Assembly (NCBI GenBank): GCA_900547805.1
Contig: URIE01000051.1
Coordinates: 1 to 11,249, forward strand
Length of the DNA stretch: 11,249 nucleotides
Direction of reading: 5' to 3'
From: an uncultured Collinsella sp.
GTDB lineage: Bacteria > Actinomycetota > Coriobacteriia > Coriobacteriales > Coriobacteriaceae
Shown: one piece after another, positions 1-5,389 of the stretch
How the letters are laid out: the number at the start of each line of letters is the position of its first letter
Numbering within the stretch: the first letter of the stretch is position 1
Translations under genes and position numbers: made by a program
Notes under the pieces: model-generated
The model's input: only the letters and a program-made list of their open reading frames with translations
Databases searched by the model: none
Told to the model about the DNA's origin: nothing

Positions 1-66
1 CCGCAGGGGTCAACCATAGTCGGCTTTTTCGAAAATCGACAAGCTGTCTACCTGCGGTTTTGTTTT
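1..66 (+). terminator. Probable terminator or structured 3' end of an upstream off-window gene
   Basis: The window opens with CCGCAGG (1-7), whose exact reverse complement CCTGCGG lies at 51-57, followed at once by TTTTGTTTT. The interior holds a second dyad: GTCG at 19-22 with CGAC at 37-40, around the palindrome TTTTCGAAAA (26-35). A stem closing on a T-rich tract suggests intrinsic termination. The loop is unusually long, and the left arm may continue beyond the window, so a riboswitch- or attenuator-type terminator or a chance pairing are alternatives. Confidence 0.4.
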
Positions 67-164
67 CACGGTTTTCGGTATGGCCGAGGCTATCCGTGTT
101 AACGTAGTAGATGGGCCACTTTTGTGGCAAGGGGGCCGATCTGCGGGCCAGGGTAGCTAAAAGA

Positions 165-199
165 GCCCCGTCCCAAAAAGACTGATTGGGAGCTGGGGC
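165..199. promoter_or_regulatory. Inverted repeat upstream of the GntR gene (candidate operator)
   Basis: The arms are GCCCC (165-169) plus TCCCAA (171-176), and TTGGGA (186-191) plus GGGGC (195-199), around a 9-base centre. No T-tract follows, so this is unlikely to be an intrinsic terminator. The right arm TTGGGA coincides with the best -35-like hexamer of the downstream gene, so a protein bound here would cover the promoter. GntR-family regulators commonly bind short dyads in their own promoters; autoregulation is inference. Confidence 0.45.
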
Positions 200-217
200 G
201 TGTCGATGCGATAGTAT
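186..217 (+). promoter_or_regulatory. Candidate promoter of the GntR-family gene
   Basis: TTGGGA (186-191) could be a -35 element, 18 bases before GATAGT (210-215). The 11-mer TGCGATAGTAT (207-217) recurs exactly upstream of the glutamine synthetase-like gene (3073-3083). Initiation would fall near 222-225, which makes the GTG codons at 221 and 224 unlikely starts and favours ATG 263. Confidence 0.4.
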
Positions 218-262
218 TACGTGGTGAAATTCGACAAACCGTGGGCTTCATCCGAGGGTTTT

Positions 263-955
263 ATGGAACAACACCAGCATTATCAGAGCCTGCAAGATCA
301 GGCATACAACGCATTACGCTCCAAGATTATCTATGCCGAGCTCAAGCCCGGCACGCGCCTTTCGGCGATTGGTCTGGAAAAGGAGACGGGAATCGGGCGC
401 ACGCCCATTCGCGAGTCATTTGTGCGCCTGCGTGAGCAGGAGCTGGTGGAAACGCGTCCCAAAAGCGGCACCTATGTCTCGAAAATCAGCATGGAGCGCG
501 CCGAGAACGCCTGCTTTTTGCGCGAGAAGCTCGAGAGAAGCGTGCTTATTAAATGCTGTTCGGCCGCCTCGCCCGAGCAAAAGCAGCGGCTTGAGCAGAT
601 TCTTACCGAGTCCGAGTCGCTCGACCATAGCGAAACGCGTCGTTTCTTTGACCTGGACAACCTGTTCCATGAGACGTGTTTTGAGATTGCCGGTCGTCAC
701 ATGTTGTGGGATTGGATGAAGAGCATCAACACGCATTTTGAGCGATACAACTGGTTGCGTATGGTGTCGCAGGATCTGAATTGGGAGCCGATTCGTCGGC
801 AGCATCGCCGGATTCTCGAGGCCATTAAGAGGGGCGATACCGATGCGGCGAGTTATCTGGCAGAGACGCACTTGCACCTGATGCCCGAGGAGCAGGGCCC
901 GGTTATCGCCTTGCATCCCGACTATTTTGAGCTGCCTAAAGACTCGTCTATCTAG
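263..955 (+). CDS. GntR-family transcriptional regulator, FCD subfamily
   Basis: This 230-residue cytoplasmic DNA-binding protein has an N-terminal winged helix at about residues 9-75, with the GntR pattern LKPGTRLS at 27-34, GRTPIRE at 45-51 and a wing ending SGTYVS. An all-helical FCD ligand domain follows at about 83-205. Candidate FCD metal or ligand residues are D132, H136, H181 and H203. The family senses small organic acids or sugars and controls neighbouring catabolic genes; no enzyme gene adjoins here, so the ligand is unknown. I chose ATG 263 because GAGGG (254-258) precedes it and homologues begin just before the helix equivalent to LQDQAYNALRS. Longer starts at GTG 221 or 224 lack a ribosome binding site and sit at the predicted transcript start. 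The family call is secure; the role is not. Confidence 0.88.
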   Translation: MEQHQHYQSLQDQAYNALRSKIIYAELKPGTRLSAIGLEKETGIGRTPIRESFVRLREQELVETRPKSGTYVSKISMERAENACFLREKLERSVLIKCCSAASPEQKQRLEQILTESESLDHSETRRFFDLDNLFHETCFEIAGRHMLWDWMKSINTHFERYNWLRMVSQDLNWEPIRRQHRRILEAIKRGDTDAASYLAETHLHLMPEEQGPVIALHPDYFELPKDSSI

Positions 956-979
956 CCCATCATCGCATCTGCTCGAGAC

Positions 980-1026
980 GCAAAAACGGCGCTGCTCACC
1001 TACAGCGTTTTGCAACCGAGATTTTT
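980..1026 (+). terminator. Weak terminator-like hairpin after the GntR gene
   Basis: CGCTG (990-994) pairs with CAGCG (1003-1007), and with bulges the stem extends through AAAA (983-986) with TTTT (1008-1011) and GC (980-981) with GC (1012-1013). A T-run occurs only at 1022-1026, some bases beyond the stem. The imperfect stem and displaced T-run make this doubtful. It is the only termination candidate in the 124-base gap before the LacI-type gene. Confidence 0.25.
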
Positions 1027-1079
1027 AAAAAAATGTCTAAAATGGCTCAGACTGCCGACATTGGGAAACGGGGTGCGCT

Positions 1080-2102
1080 ATGGCGCAGATGAGAATCAAG
1101 GACATTGCCGCCGAGGCGGGCGTGAGCCCGGCCACGGTCTCGCGCTATCTCAACAACCGCCCCGGGCAGATGACCGAGGAAACCCGCGCTCGCATCGCGG
1201 CGGTTATCGAGCGCACCGGCTATCGCCCGCGTGCCGCCGCGCGCAACCTGCGCTCCTCGCGCACCAACCTTATCGGTGTGATTCTGGCCGACATCGCCAA
1301 CCCGTTCTCGAGCGCCATGCTCGAGGGGCTTTCCGCCAGCGCCGCCGCGCGCGGCTGCTCGCTCATGACGGCCATCAGCGGCAACGACCCCGCCAAGGAA
1401 GCCGAGTCGCTCACCAGGCTTATCGATGCCGGCGTGGACGGCCTGGTGGTCAATACCTGTGGTGGCAACGACGGGCCGATCGCTTCGGCTGCGGGCCGTC
1501 TGCCGGTCGTGCTGCTCGACCGCGACATTGCCGATGGCGGTATCGATCTGGTCACGTCCAACAACCGCGAGCTGGTTGCCGGCCTGGTAGACGCCCTTGC
1601 CGTCGCGGGCAGCGAGCGCCTGTGCCTGCTTACCGAGGCAAGCGACGAGAGCCCCGTCCGTCGCGAGCGCGCCGAGGCCTTTACCGATGAGCTCGCTCGC
1701 CGCGGCCTTGCCGGCGAGGTCGTCACGCTTGCCGATGGCGGCGCCACGGGCGTCAGCCGCCTGGACGAGGCCATCCGCGACTATGCAGGCAAAAAGCTCG
1801 GCCTTATCGCCGTTAACGGCCTGGTTTTCCTGCGTCTGACCGAGGCGTTGGCGCAGCTTGGTCCCTCGCTGCCGGCGGGGCTCAAGATTGCGACGTTTGA
1901 CGACTACCCCTGGAACCATGTGCTCTTTGGCGGAGTCACCACGGCCGCGCAGGACACCCTCACCATTGCCGAGCGCGTAGTCGAGCGTCTATCCGAGCGC
2001 ATCGACGTCGTTACCACTACGGTGGGCGATGCCGCAAAGCTCGCCCCCAAGCGTATCGAGGTCCCCGGCCACATCGAACACCGCGCCTCGACCTCGCGCT
2101 AG
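1080..2102 (+). CDS. LacI-family transcriptional regulator
   Basis: This 340-residue DNA-binding regulator is of typical LacI/GalR length. The helix-turn-helix occupies residues 5-24 (IKDIAAEAGVSPATVSRYLN), followed by the hinge region (about 50-62) and a periplasmic-binding-protein-like effector domain from about 64. The stretch IGVILADIANPFSS (65-78) is the usual first strand and loop of that domain, and TFDDYPW (272-278) fits its late ligand-facing segment. Members usually sense a sugar or its phosphate and repress catabolic operons; no sugar gene is adjacent, so the effector is unknown. Start ATG 1080 has GGGG at 1070-1073. ATG 1089 is an alternative that begins exactly at the usual family N-terminus but lacks a clear ribosome binding site. 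TAAAAT (1038-1043) is a possible -10 without a convincing -35. No terminator separates it from the next operon. Confidence 0.92.
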   Translation: MAQMRIKDIAAEAGVSPATVSRYLNNRPGQMTEETRARIAAVIERTGYRPRAAARNLRSSRTNLIGVILADIANPFSSAMLEGLSASAAARGCSLMTAISGNDPAKEAESLTRLIDAGVDGLVVNTCGGNDGPIASAAGRLPVVLLDRDIADGGIDLVTSNNRELVAGLVDALAVAGSERLCLLTEASDESPVRRERAEAFTDELARRGLAGEVVTLADGGATGVSRLDEAIRDYAGKKLGLIAVNGLVFLRLTEALAQLGPSLPAGLKIATFDDYPWNHVLFGGVTTAAQDTLTIAERVVERLSERIDVVTTTVGDAAKLAPKRIEVPGHIEHRASTSR

Positions 2103-2104
2103 TT

Positions 2105-2134
2105 TGTGTGATAATATATAGACAATGTCATACA
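2105..2134 (+). promoter_or_regulatory. Extended -10 promoter and overlapping dyad of the DinJ-MNT/HepT operon
   Basis: TGTGATAAT (2107-2115) reads as an extended -10 element (TG, one base, GATAAT), immediately after the LacI-type stop codon at 2102. It lies inside an imperfect inverted repeat with arms TGTGTGATA (2105-2113) and TGTCATACA (2126-2134), 7 of 9 positions matching. A smaller dyad, GACA-A-TGTC, lies at 2121-2129. The arrangement suits autorepression by the ribbon-helix-helix part of the first gene product. The AGGAGG ribosome binding site (2134-2139) adjoins the right arm. Confidence 0.5.
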
Positions 2135-2144
2135 GGAGGTATCC

Positions 2145-2639
2145 ATGGCTGCGTCTGTGCTGAGCGTGCGAGTGGACTCGTCGATTAAAGATTCATTTGC
2201 CGAACTGTGCGAAGAACTTGGCATGACTTCGTCTGTTGCGGTCAATATGTTTATGAGACAGATGCTGCGCGAGCGTTCGCTGCCGTTTGTTCCTTCACTT
2301 GGTAAAAACTCTGCGAGCGAAAACGTCGCCGCAGACATTTTGGATATTGCTCGGATCGAGTCCGCCGTCCGCGAGGCAGCCAGCTCGATTCCCGCCATCA
2401 AGACCGTGATCCTTTTTGGTTCGTATGCCCGTGGCGAGGCGCATGCCGATAGTGATATTGACTTGCGTCTCGAAGTCGATCGCGAGCATGGCTTTGGTCT
2501 TTTCGCGTTGTCGGCGTTTGGCGAGGCGGTGCGCAAAGAAACCGGGAAGCAGGTTGACCTCGTCTCGAGTGACTATCTTGATGATGATCTTGCCGCGGTA
2601 ATCGAGCGTGAAGGAGTGATCCTTTATGATCGCGCGTAA
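2145..2639 (+). CDS. RelB/DinJ-MNT nucleotidyltransferase fusion antitoxin (MntA-like)
   Basis: This 164-residue protein has two recognisable parts. Residues 4-50 match the RelB/DinJ antitoxin pattern: LSVRVDSSIKD, ELGMTSSVAVNMF and a terminal RSLPF. This is a ribbon-helix-helix dimerisation and DNA-binding domain. Residues about 68-164 form a minimal MNT nucleotidyltransferase with G92-S93, the D104-x-D106 acid pair in GSYARGEAHADSDID, a probable third acid D138 (QVDLV) and the family-typical C-terminus ending VILYDRA. In HepT/MntA systems MntA neutralises the HEPN toxin by adding AMP to a tyrosine beside its RX4H motif. The partner gene overlaps this one by 14 bases. AGGAGG at 2134-2139 fixes the start. 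MntA proteins usually lack the N-terminal domain, so the fusion is the odd feature. Domain calls are strong; antitoxin mechanism is family knowledge and autoregulation is inference. Confidence 0.88.
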   Translation: MAASVLSVRVDSSIKDSFAELCEELGMTSSVAVNMFMRQMLRERSLPFVPSLGKNSASENVAADILDIARIESAVREAASSIPAIKTVILFGSYARGEAHADSDIDLRLEVDREHGFGLFALSAFGEAVRKETGKQVDLVSSDYLDDDLAAVIEREGVILYDRA

Positions 2640-2997
2640 GTCAGACAGCCTTCGCGCCCAAGAGGTTTTGGAGGCCATCTCTGAAACGAACGAGCGCATC
2701 AAGGCTTTTGATATCACCGAGGACCAGTTTCTGCATGCGAATGACGTGCGGACGAGGGCGTTGGCGGACTCCCTTTTGATGTGTGCGCTTAGGGTGACGG
2801 AAGAAGCGGGCAAGTTGTCGGAACGCTCGCAGCGGCTTCATCCCGAAATTGAGTGGCGTGGAATTGTCGGCATGAGAAATTATCTTGCGCATGATTACGG
2901 TAATGTCGACCGCTCGGTTGTTTGGGATGCAGTGACGATGGAGTTCCCTGCGTTGGAACAAGCCTGTAGACAAATTGTCTCCGAATCCAAACGATAG
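2626..2997 (+). CDS. hepT: HEPN-domain toxin, HepT/DUF86 family
   Basis: This 123-residue all-helical protein is of typical HepT length. The signature RNYLAHDY (84-91) gives R84-x4-H89-x-Y91, the RX4HXY motif of HEPN ribonucleases; Y91 is in the position that MntA-type partners AMPylate. Upstream, the stretch LRVTEEAGKLSE (55-66) is the usual DUF86 central helix. The C-terminal half, with VVWDAV and FPALEQA, is also family-typical. In active systems the toxin degrades RNA, including reported attack on tRNA, and arrests growth. Translation is coupled to the antitoxin: the start ATG lies inside the previous gene, with AAGGAG at 2611-2616. No strong terminator follows; only a 4-bp dyad (3035-3049) is visible. 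The motif is complete, so I see no sign of inactivation. Confidence 0.88.
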   Translation: MIARKSDSLRAQEVLEAISETNERIKAFDITEDQFLHANDVRTRALADSLLMCALRVTEEAGKLSERSQRLHPEIEWRGIVGMRNYLAHDYGNVDRSVVWDAVTMEFPALEQACRQIVSESKR

Positions 2998-3049
2998 TCA
3001 CTTGTCATATCTGCCTGTTCGCACACGTTTTTTGAGCGCTTGATACGCT

Positions 3050-3083
3050 TTAACCCTGCGGAAACATTTTTCTGCGATAGTAT
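3050..3083 (+). promoter_or_regulatory. GlnR-type box and candidate -10 upstream of the glutamine synthetase-like gene
   Basis: TTAAC (3050-3054), six bases (CCTGCG), then GAAAC (3061-3065) fits the actinobacterial GlnR consensus gTnAC-N6-GaAAC at every fixed position except the first, weakly conserved G. Eleven bases on lies TGCGATAGTAT (3073-3083), whose GATAGT or TAGTAT serves as a candidate -10. There is no good -35, and the box occupies that position, as expected for an activator-dependent promoter. A GlnR-like regulator is encoded in the same unit. Binding itself is inferred. Confidence 0.5.
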
Positions 3084-3094
3084 CTGCGATATAG
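3071..3094 (+). repeat. Two-copy 12-base tandem repeat in the promoter
   Basis: TCTGCGATAGTA (3071-3082) is followed directly by TCTGCGATATAG (3083-3094); the first nine bases of each unit are identical. It covers the -10 region and probable transcript start of the glutamine synthetase-like gene. It may provide two alternative -10 elements or simply be a small duplication. Confidence 0.5.
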
Positions 3095-3130
3095 ACCAGT
3101 CGAAACCCGCCCGAAAGAAAGGGGAGCGAC

Positions 3131-4468
3131 ATGAACCAGCAGAACATCGATTACGTACTCCGCTCCGTAGAGCAGCGTGACATCCGCTTTGTGCGTCTGT
3201 GGTTTGTCGACATTCTCGGCCGCCTCAAGAACTTTGCCATTAGCCCCGAGGACCTCGAGGTCGCTTTTGAGGAGGGTATTGGCTTTGACGGCTCCGCTAT
3301 CGAGGGCTTTGCCACGCCCGAGGAAGCCGACATGCTGGCGTTCCCCGATGCTTCGACCTTCCAGATCCTGCCGTGGCGCCCGAGCCATAACGGCGTTGCC
3401 CGCGTGTTCTGCGACGTGTGCACTCCCGATCGCAAGCCGTTTGCCGGCGACCCGCGCGATGCCCTGCGCCGCATGTTCTACAGGGCCGAGAAGGCCGGCT
3501 ATCTGCTCAACGTGGGCGCCGAGCTGGAGTACTACTATTTTCCCGACGAGCACACGCCCGAGCCGCTCGACAACGTGGGCTACTTCGATCTTTCGGTGAG
3601 CGATGCCGCTCGCGACCTGCGTCGCAACACGGTCCTCACGCTCGAGAAGATGTCCGTGCCCGTGGAGTACACCTTCCACGCCGCCGGCCGCTCGCAACAC
3701 GGCATGAGCCTGCGCCACGCCGAGGCCCTGAGCATGTCCGACGCCATCACCACGGCCAAACTCATCATTAAGCAGCAGGCCTACGAGAGCGGTTGCCACG
3801 CCTCCTTTATGCCCAAGCCGTTGACGGGCGAGGACGGCAGCGCCATGTTTTTGCATCAGTCGCTGTTCGACCACGACGGCAACAACGTCTTTTGGGGCGA
3901 GGACGACGAGAAGTACCATCTCTCCGATATCGCCAAGCACTATATGGCCGGCATCTTGGCGCACGCGCGCGAGATCAGCGCCATCACTAACCCCACGGTC
4001 AACTCGTACAAGCGCATCACCACGGGCGGCGACTCCGTGCCGCAGTACGCCACGTGGGGCCTGCGCAACCGCGCGAGCATGGTCCGCATCCCGGTCTACA
4101 AGCCCGGCAAGCAGCTGTCCGCGCGCATCGAGCTTCGCAGCCCCGACCCCATGGCCAACCCGTACCTGGTCAACGCCGTCACGCTGGCGGCTGGTCTGGA
4201 CGGCATCGAGCGCAAGCTGGAGCTCCCGCCCGAGGCAACGGCTGAGACGCTCAAGCTTACCGACCGTCAGATGGTCGAGGCCGGCTACACGCCGCTGCCG
4301 CGCTCGCTCAAAGAGGCGCTCGACGTGTTTGAGGACTCGCAGTTTATGAAGGATGCCCTCGGCGAGCACATCCACAGCTTCTTCCTCAAAAAGAAGCGCG
4401 ACGAGTGGCATAAGTTTGAGTCTACGATCACCGAGTGGGAGATCAAGCATTATCTGGCGAACTCCTAA
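3131..4468 (+). CDS. Glutamine synthetase-fold protein (GlnA/GlnA2-like) with degenerate active site
   Basis: This 445-residue protein is colinear with type I glutamine synthetases of the short actinobacterial GlnA2-like class: RFVRLWFVDILG near the start, GIGFDGSAIEGF (49-60), NPTVNSYKR (287-295) and RIELRSPDP (332-340). It retains E131 and E133 (equivalent to E129/E131 of the Salmonella enzyme), E334 (E357), R336 (R359) and R295 (R321). It lacks others: A184 replaces E212, G191 replaces E220, F240 replaces the metal ligand H269 (SAMFLHQSL), and D301 stands for E327 in a flap loop with one extra residue. No adenylylation tyrosine is visible near LELPPE. The reading frame is intact with conserved flanks, so this looks like a maintained protein unlikely to make glutamine in the usual way. 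It could be a regulatory pseudoenzyme or a ligase with altered chemistry. AGGGGAG (3120-3126) supports the start; no terminator separates it from the next gene. Confidence 0.85.
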   Translation: MNQQNIDYVLRSVEQRDIRFVRLWFVDILGRLKNFAISPEDLEVAFEEGIGFDGSAIEGFATPEEADMLAFPDASTFQILPWRPSHNGVARVFCDVCTPDRKPFAGDPRDALRRMFYRAEKAGYLLNVGAELEYYYFPDEHTPEPLDNVGYFDLSVSDAARDLRRNTVLTLEKMSVPVEYTFHAAGRSQHGMSLRHAEALSMSDAITTAKLIIKQQAYESGCHASFMPKPLTGEDGSAMFLHQSLFDHDGNNVFWGEDDEKYHLSDIAKHYMAGILAHAREISAITNPTVNSYKRITTGGDSVPQYATWGLRNRASMVRIPVYKPGKQLSARIELRSPDPMANPYLVNAVTLAAGLDGIERKLELPPEATAETLKLTDRQMVEAGYTPLPRSLKEALDVFEDSQFMKDALGEHIHSFFLKKKRDEWHKFESTITEWEIKHYLANS

Positions 4469-4518
4469 TCGCGCTGGCTTGTTCCAGTACGATTGAGCTC
4501 ATTTCCTTGGAGGCCGAT

Positions 4519-5181
4519 ATGTCCGAAAAGAGTGCCCTGTTCATGGCGCGCACGACGCGCTTCCACGAGTTTGCCCGCAGCTTGACGACCACCCTGGGTG
4601 TCGAGGTGAGCCTGGCAACCCCCGATTCGCCGACTGCGGCGCACGACTTTGACCTGCTGATTCTCGATTCCGATGGCATCCGCAGCGACCGCATCGATCA
4701 GATTGCCAAGTGGCTTGACGATCGCGGCGGCGTCCCCATGTTGATGATCGTCGACGACGAGGCGCTCGGCACCCTGCGCCTGCCGAATCACGCGCATGCC
4801 GACTTTGTATGCCCCACGGCGACGCCCAACGAGCTCAAGGCTCGTGCGCAGCGCCTGATGGGCGAGGAGGAGACCGTCACCGCCGACGATGTACTCAACA
4901 TCGATAACCTCGAGATCAACCTGGCTACCTACCAGGTGACGCTCGATAACGAGCCCATTGACCTGACGCTGATGGAGTACTCACTGCTGAGCTTTTTGGC
5001 GACGCATCCCAACCGTGCCTACAGCCGCGAGGTGCTGCTGCACCGCGTGTGGGGCTTTGAGTACTGCGGCGGCACGCGCACCGTCGACGTGCACATCCGA
5101 CGCATTCGCTCCAAGGTGGGCCCGCAGATTGCGGCGCACATCACCACCGTCCGTGGCGTGGGCTATCTGTTTAAGGACTAG
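4519..5181 (+). CDS. GlnR-like orphan OmpR-family transcriptional regulator
   Basis: This 220-residue protein has an atypical receiver domain (about 5-114) and an OmpR-type winged helix (about 125-218). The receiver keeps D50 at the phosphoacceptor position (LLILDS) but has no acidic pair after the first strand. It also lacks the conserved lysine of the fifth strand, where FVCPTAT (97-103) stands instead. Phosphorylation is therefore unlikely, as in actinobacterial GlnR. The DNA-binding half ends HRVWGFEYCGGTRTVDVHIR and TTVRGVGYLFKD, close to GlnR in the GGTRTVDVH recognition-helix region. No histidine kinase lies nearby. The gene follows the glutamine synthetase-like gene by 50 bases, and a GlnR-type box precedes that gene, so nitrogen-linked control is a reasonable inference. 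GGAGG (4509-4513) five bases before ATG 4519 fixes the start. Another orphan OmpR-type function cannot be excluded. Confidence 0.85.
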   Translation: MSEKSALFMARTTRFHEFARSLTTTLGVEVSLATPDSPTAAHDFDLLILDSDGIRSDRIDQIAKWLDDRGGVPMLMIVDDEALGTLRLPNHAHADFVCPTATPNELKARAQRLMGEEETVTADDVLNIDNLEINLATYQVTLDNEPIDLTLMEYSLLSFLATHPNRAYSREVLLHRVWGFEYCGGTRTVDVHIRRIRSKVGPQIAAHITTVRGVGYLFKD

Positions 5182-5186
5182 CTTTT

Positions 5187-5222
5187 CACCACAAAGGGGG
5201 CAGGCACCTTTGTGGTGGTTTT
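5187..5222 (+). terminator. Intrinsic terminator of the GlnR-like unit
   Basis: A perfect 11-bp stem, CACCACAAAGG (5187-5197) with CCTTTGTGGTG (5207-5217), closes a 9-base loop and is followed by GTTTT. It lies five bases after the stop codon and closes the two-gene unit. Confidence 0.88.
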
Positions 5223-5313
5223 GCCGCATGCGTGGATCCCTTTCGAGTTTGCAGCAGAACTTAAGCCTTCCTAAAAGATTGCGTTCTCATACACGTTCGC
5301 CCGCATATTGGGG

Positions 5314-5319
5314 TACAAC
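5314..5319 (+). promoter_or_regulatory. Candidate -10 of the protease gene
   Basis: TACAAC after a G-run is the best -10-like hexamer in the gap between the upstream terminator (5222) and the protease gene. No convincing -35 is spaced 16-18 bases before it. TTGCGT (5279-5284) with GCATAT (5303-5308) is an alternative pair with 18-base spacing. Confidence 0.25.
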
Positions 5320-5336
5320 TCAACGTGAACAATGAT

Positions 5337-5370
5337 GGCCCGCCACATGTTTGGCGGGCCTTTGGTTATT
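5337..5370 (+). terminator. Terminator-like hairpin in the protease leader, spanned by a short ORF
   Basis: GGCCCGCCA (5337-5345) and TGGCGGGCC (5352-5360) form a perfect 9-bp stem with a 6-base loop, followed by TTTGGTTATTT. It sits between the candidate promoter and the ribosome binding site (AAAGG, 5376-5380), where it would reduce transcription or occlude translation. A 13-codon ORF (5332-5373, MMARHMFGGPLVI) runs exactly through it and stops just before the ribosome binding site, though it has no clear site of its own. It could be an attenuator, or a second terminator protecting against read-through. Confidence 0.45.
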
Positions 5371-5389
5371 TGACGAAAGGATCGCAGCC

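Noticed and set aside
221..262. Extension of the GntR protein to the GTG codons at 221 or 224
   Set aside because: There is no ribosome binding site, they coincide with the predicted transcript start, and the extra residues lie outside the family N-terminus.
3050..4450. Long open frame on the minus strand opposite the glutamine synthetase-like gene (about 466 codons)
   Set aside because: Same artefact of GC-rich third positions; the plus-strand protein matches a known family along its whole length.
3131..4468. Reading the glutamine synthetase-like gene as a decaying pseudogene
   Set aside because: The frame is intact at full length, with a good ribosome binding site and conserved structural motifs; the substitutions are confined largely to active-site positions.
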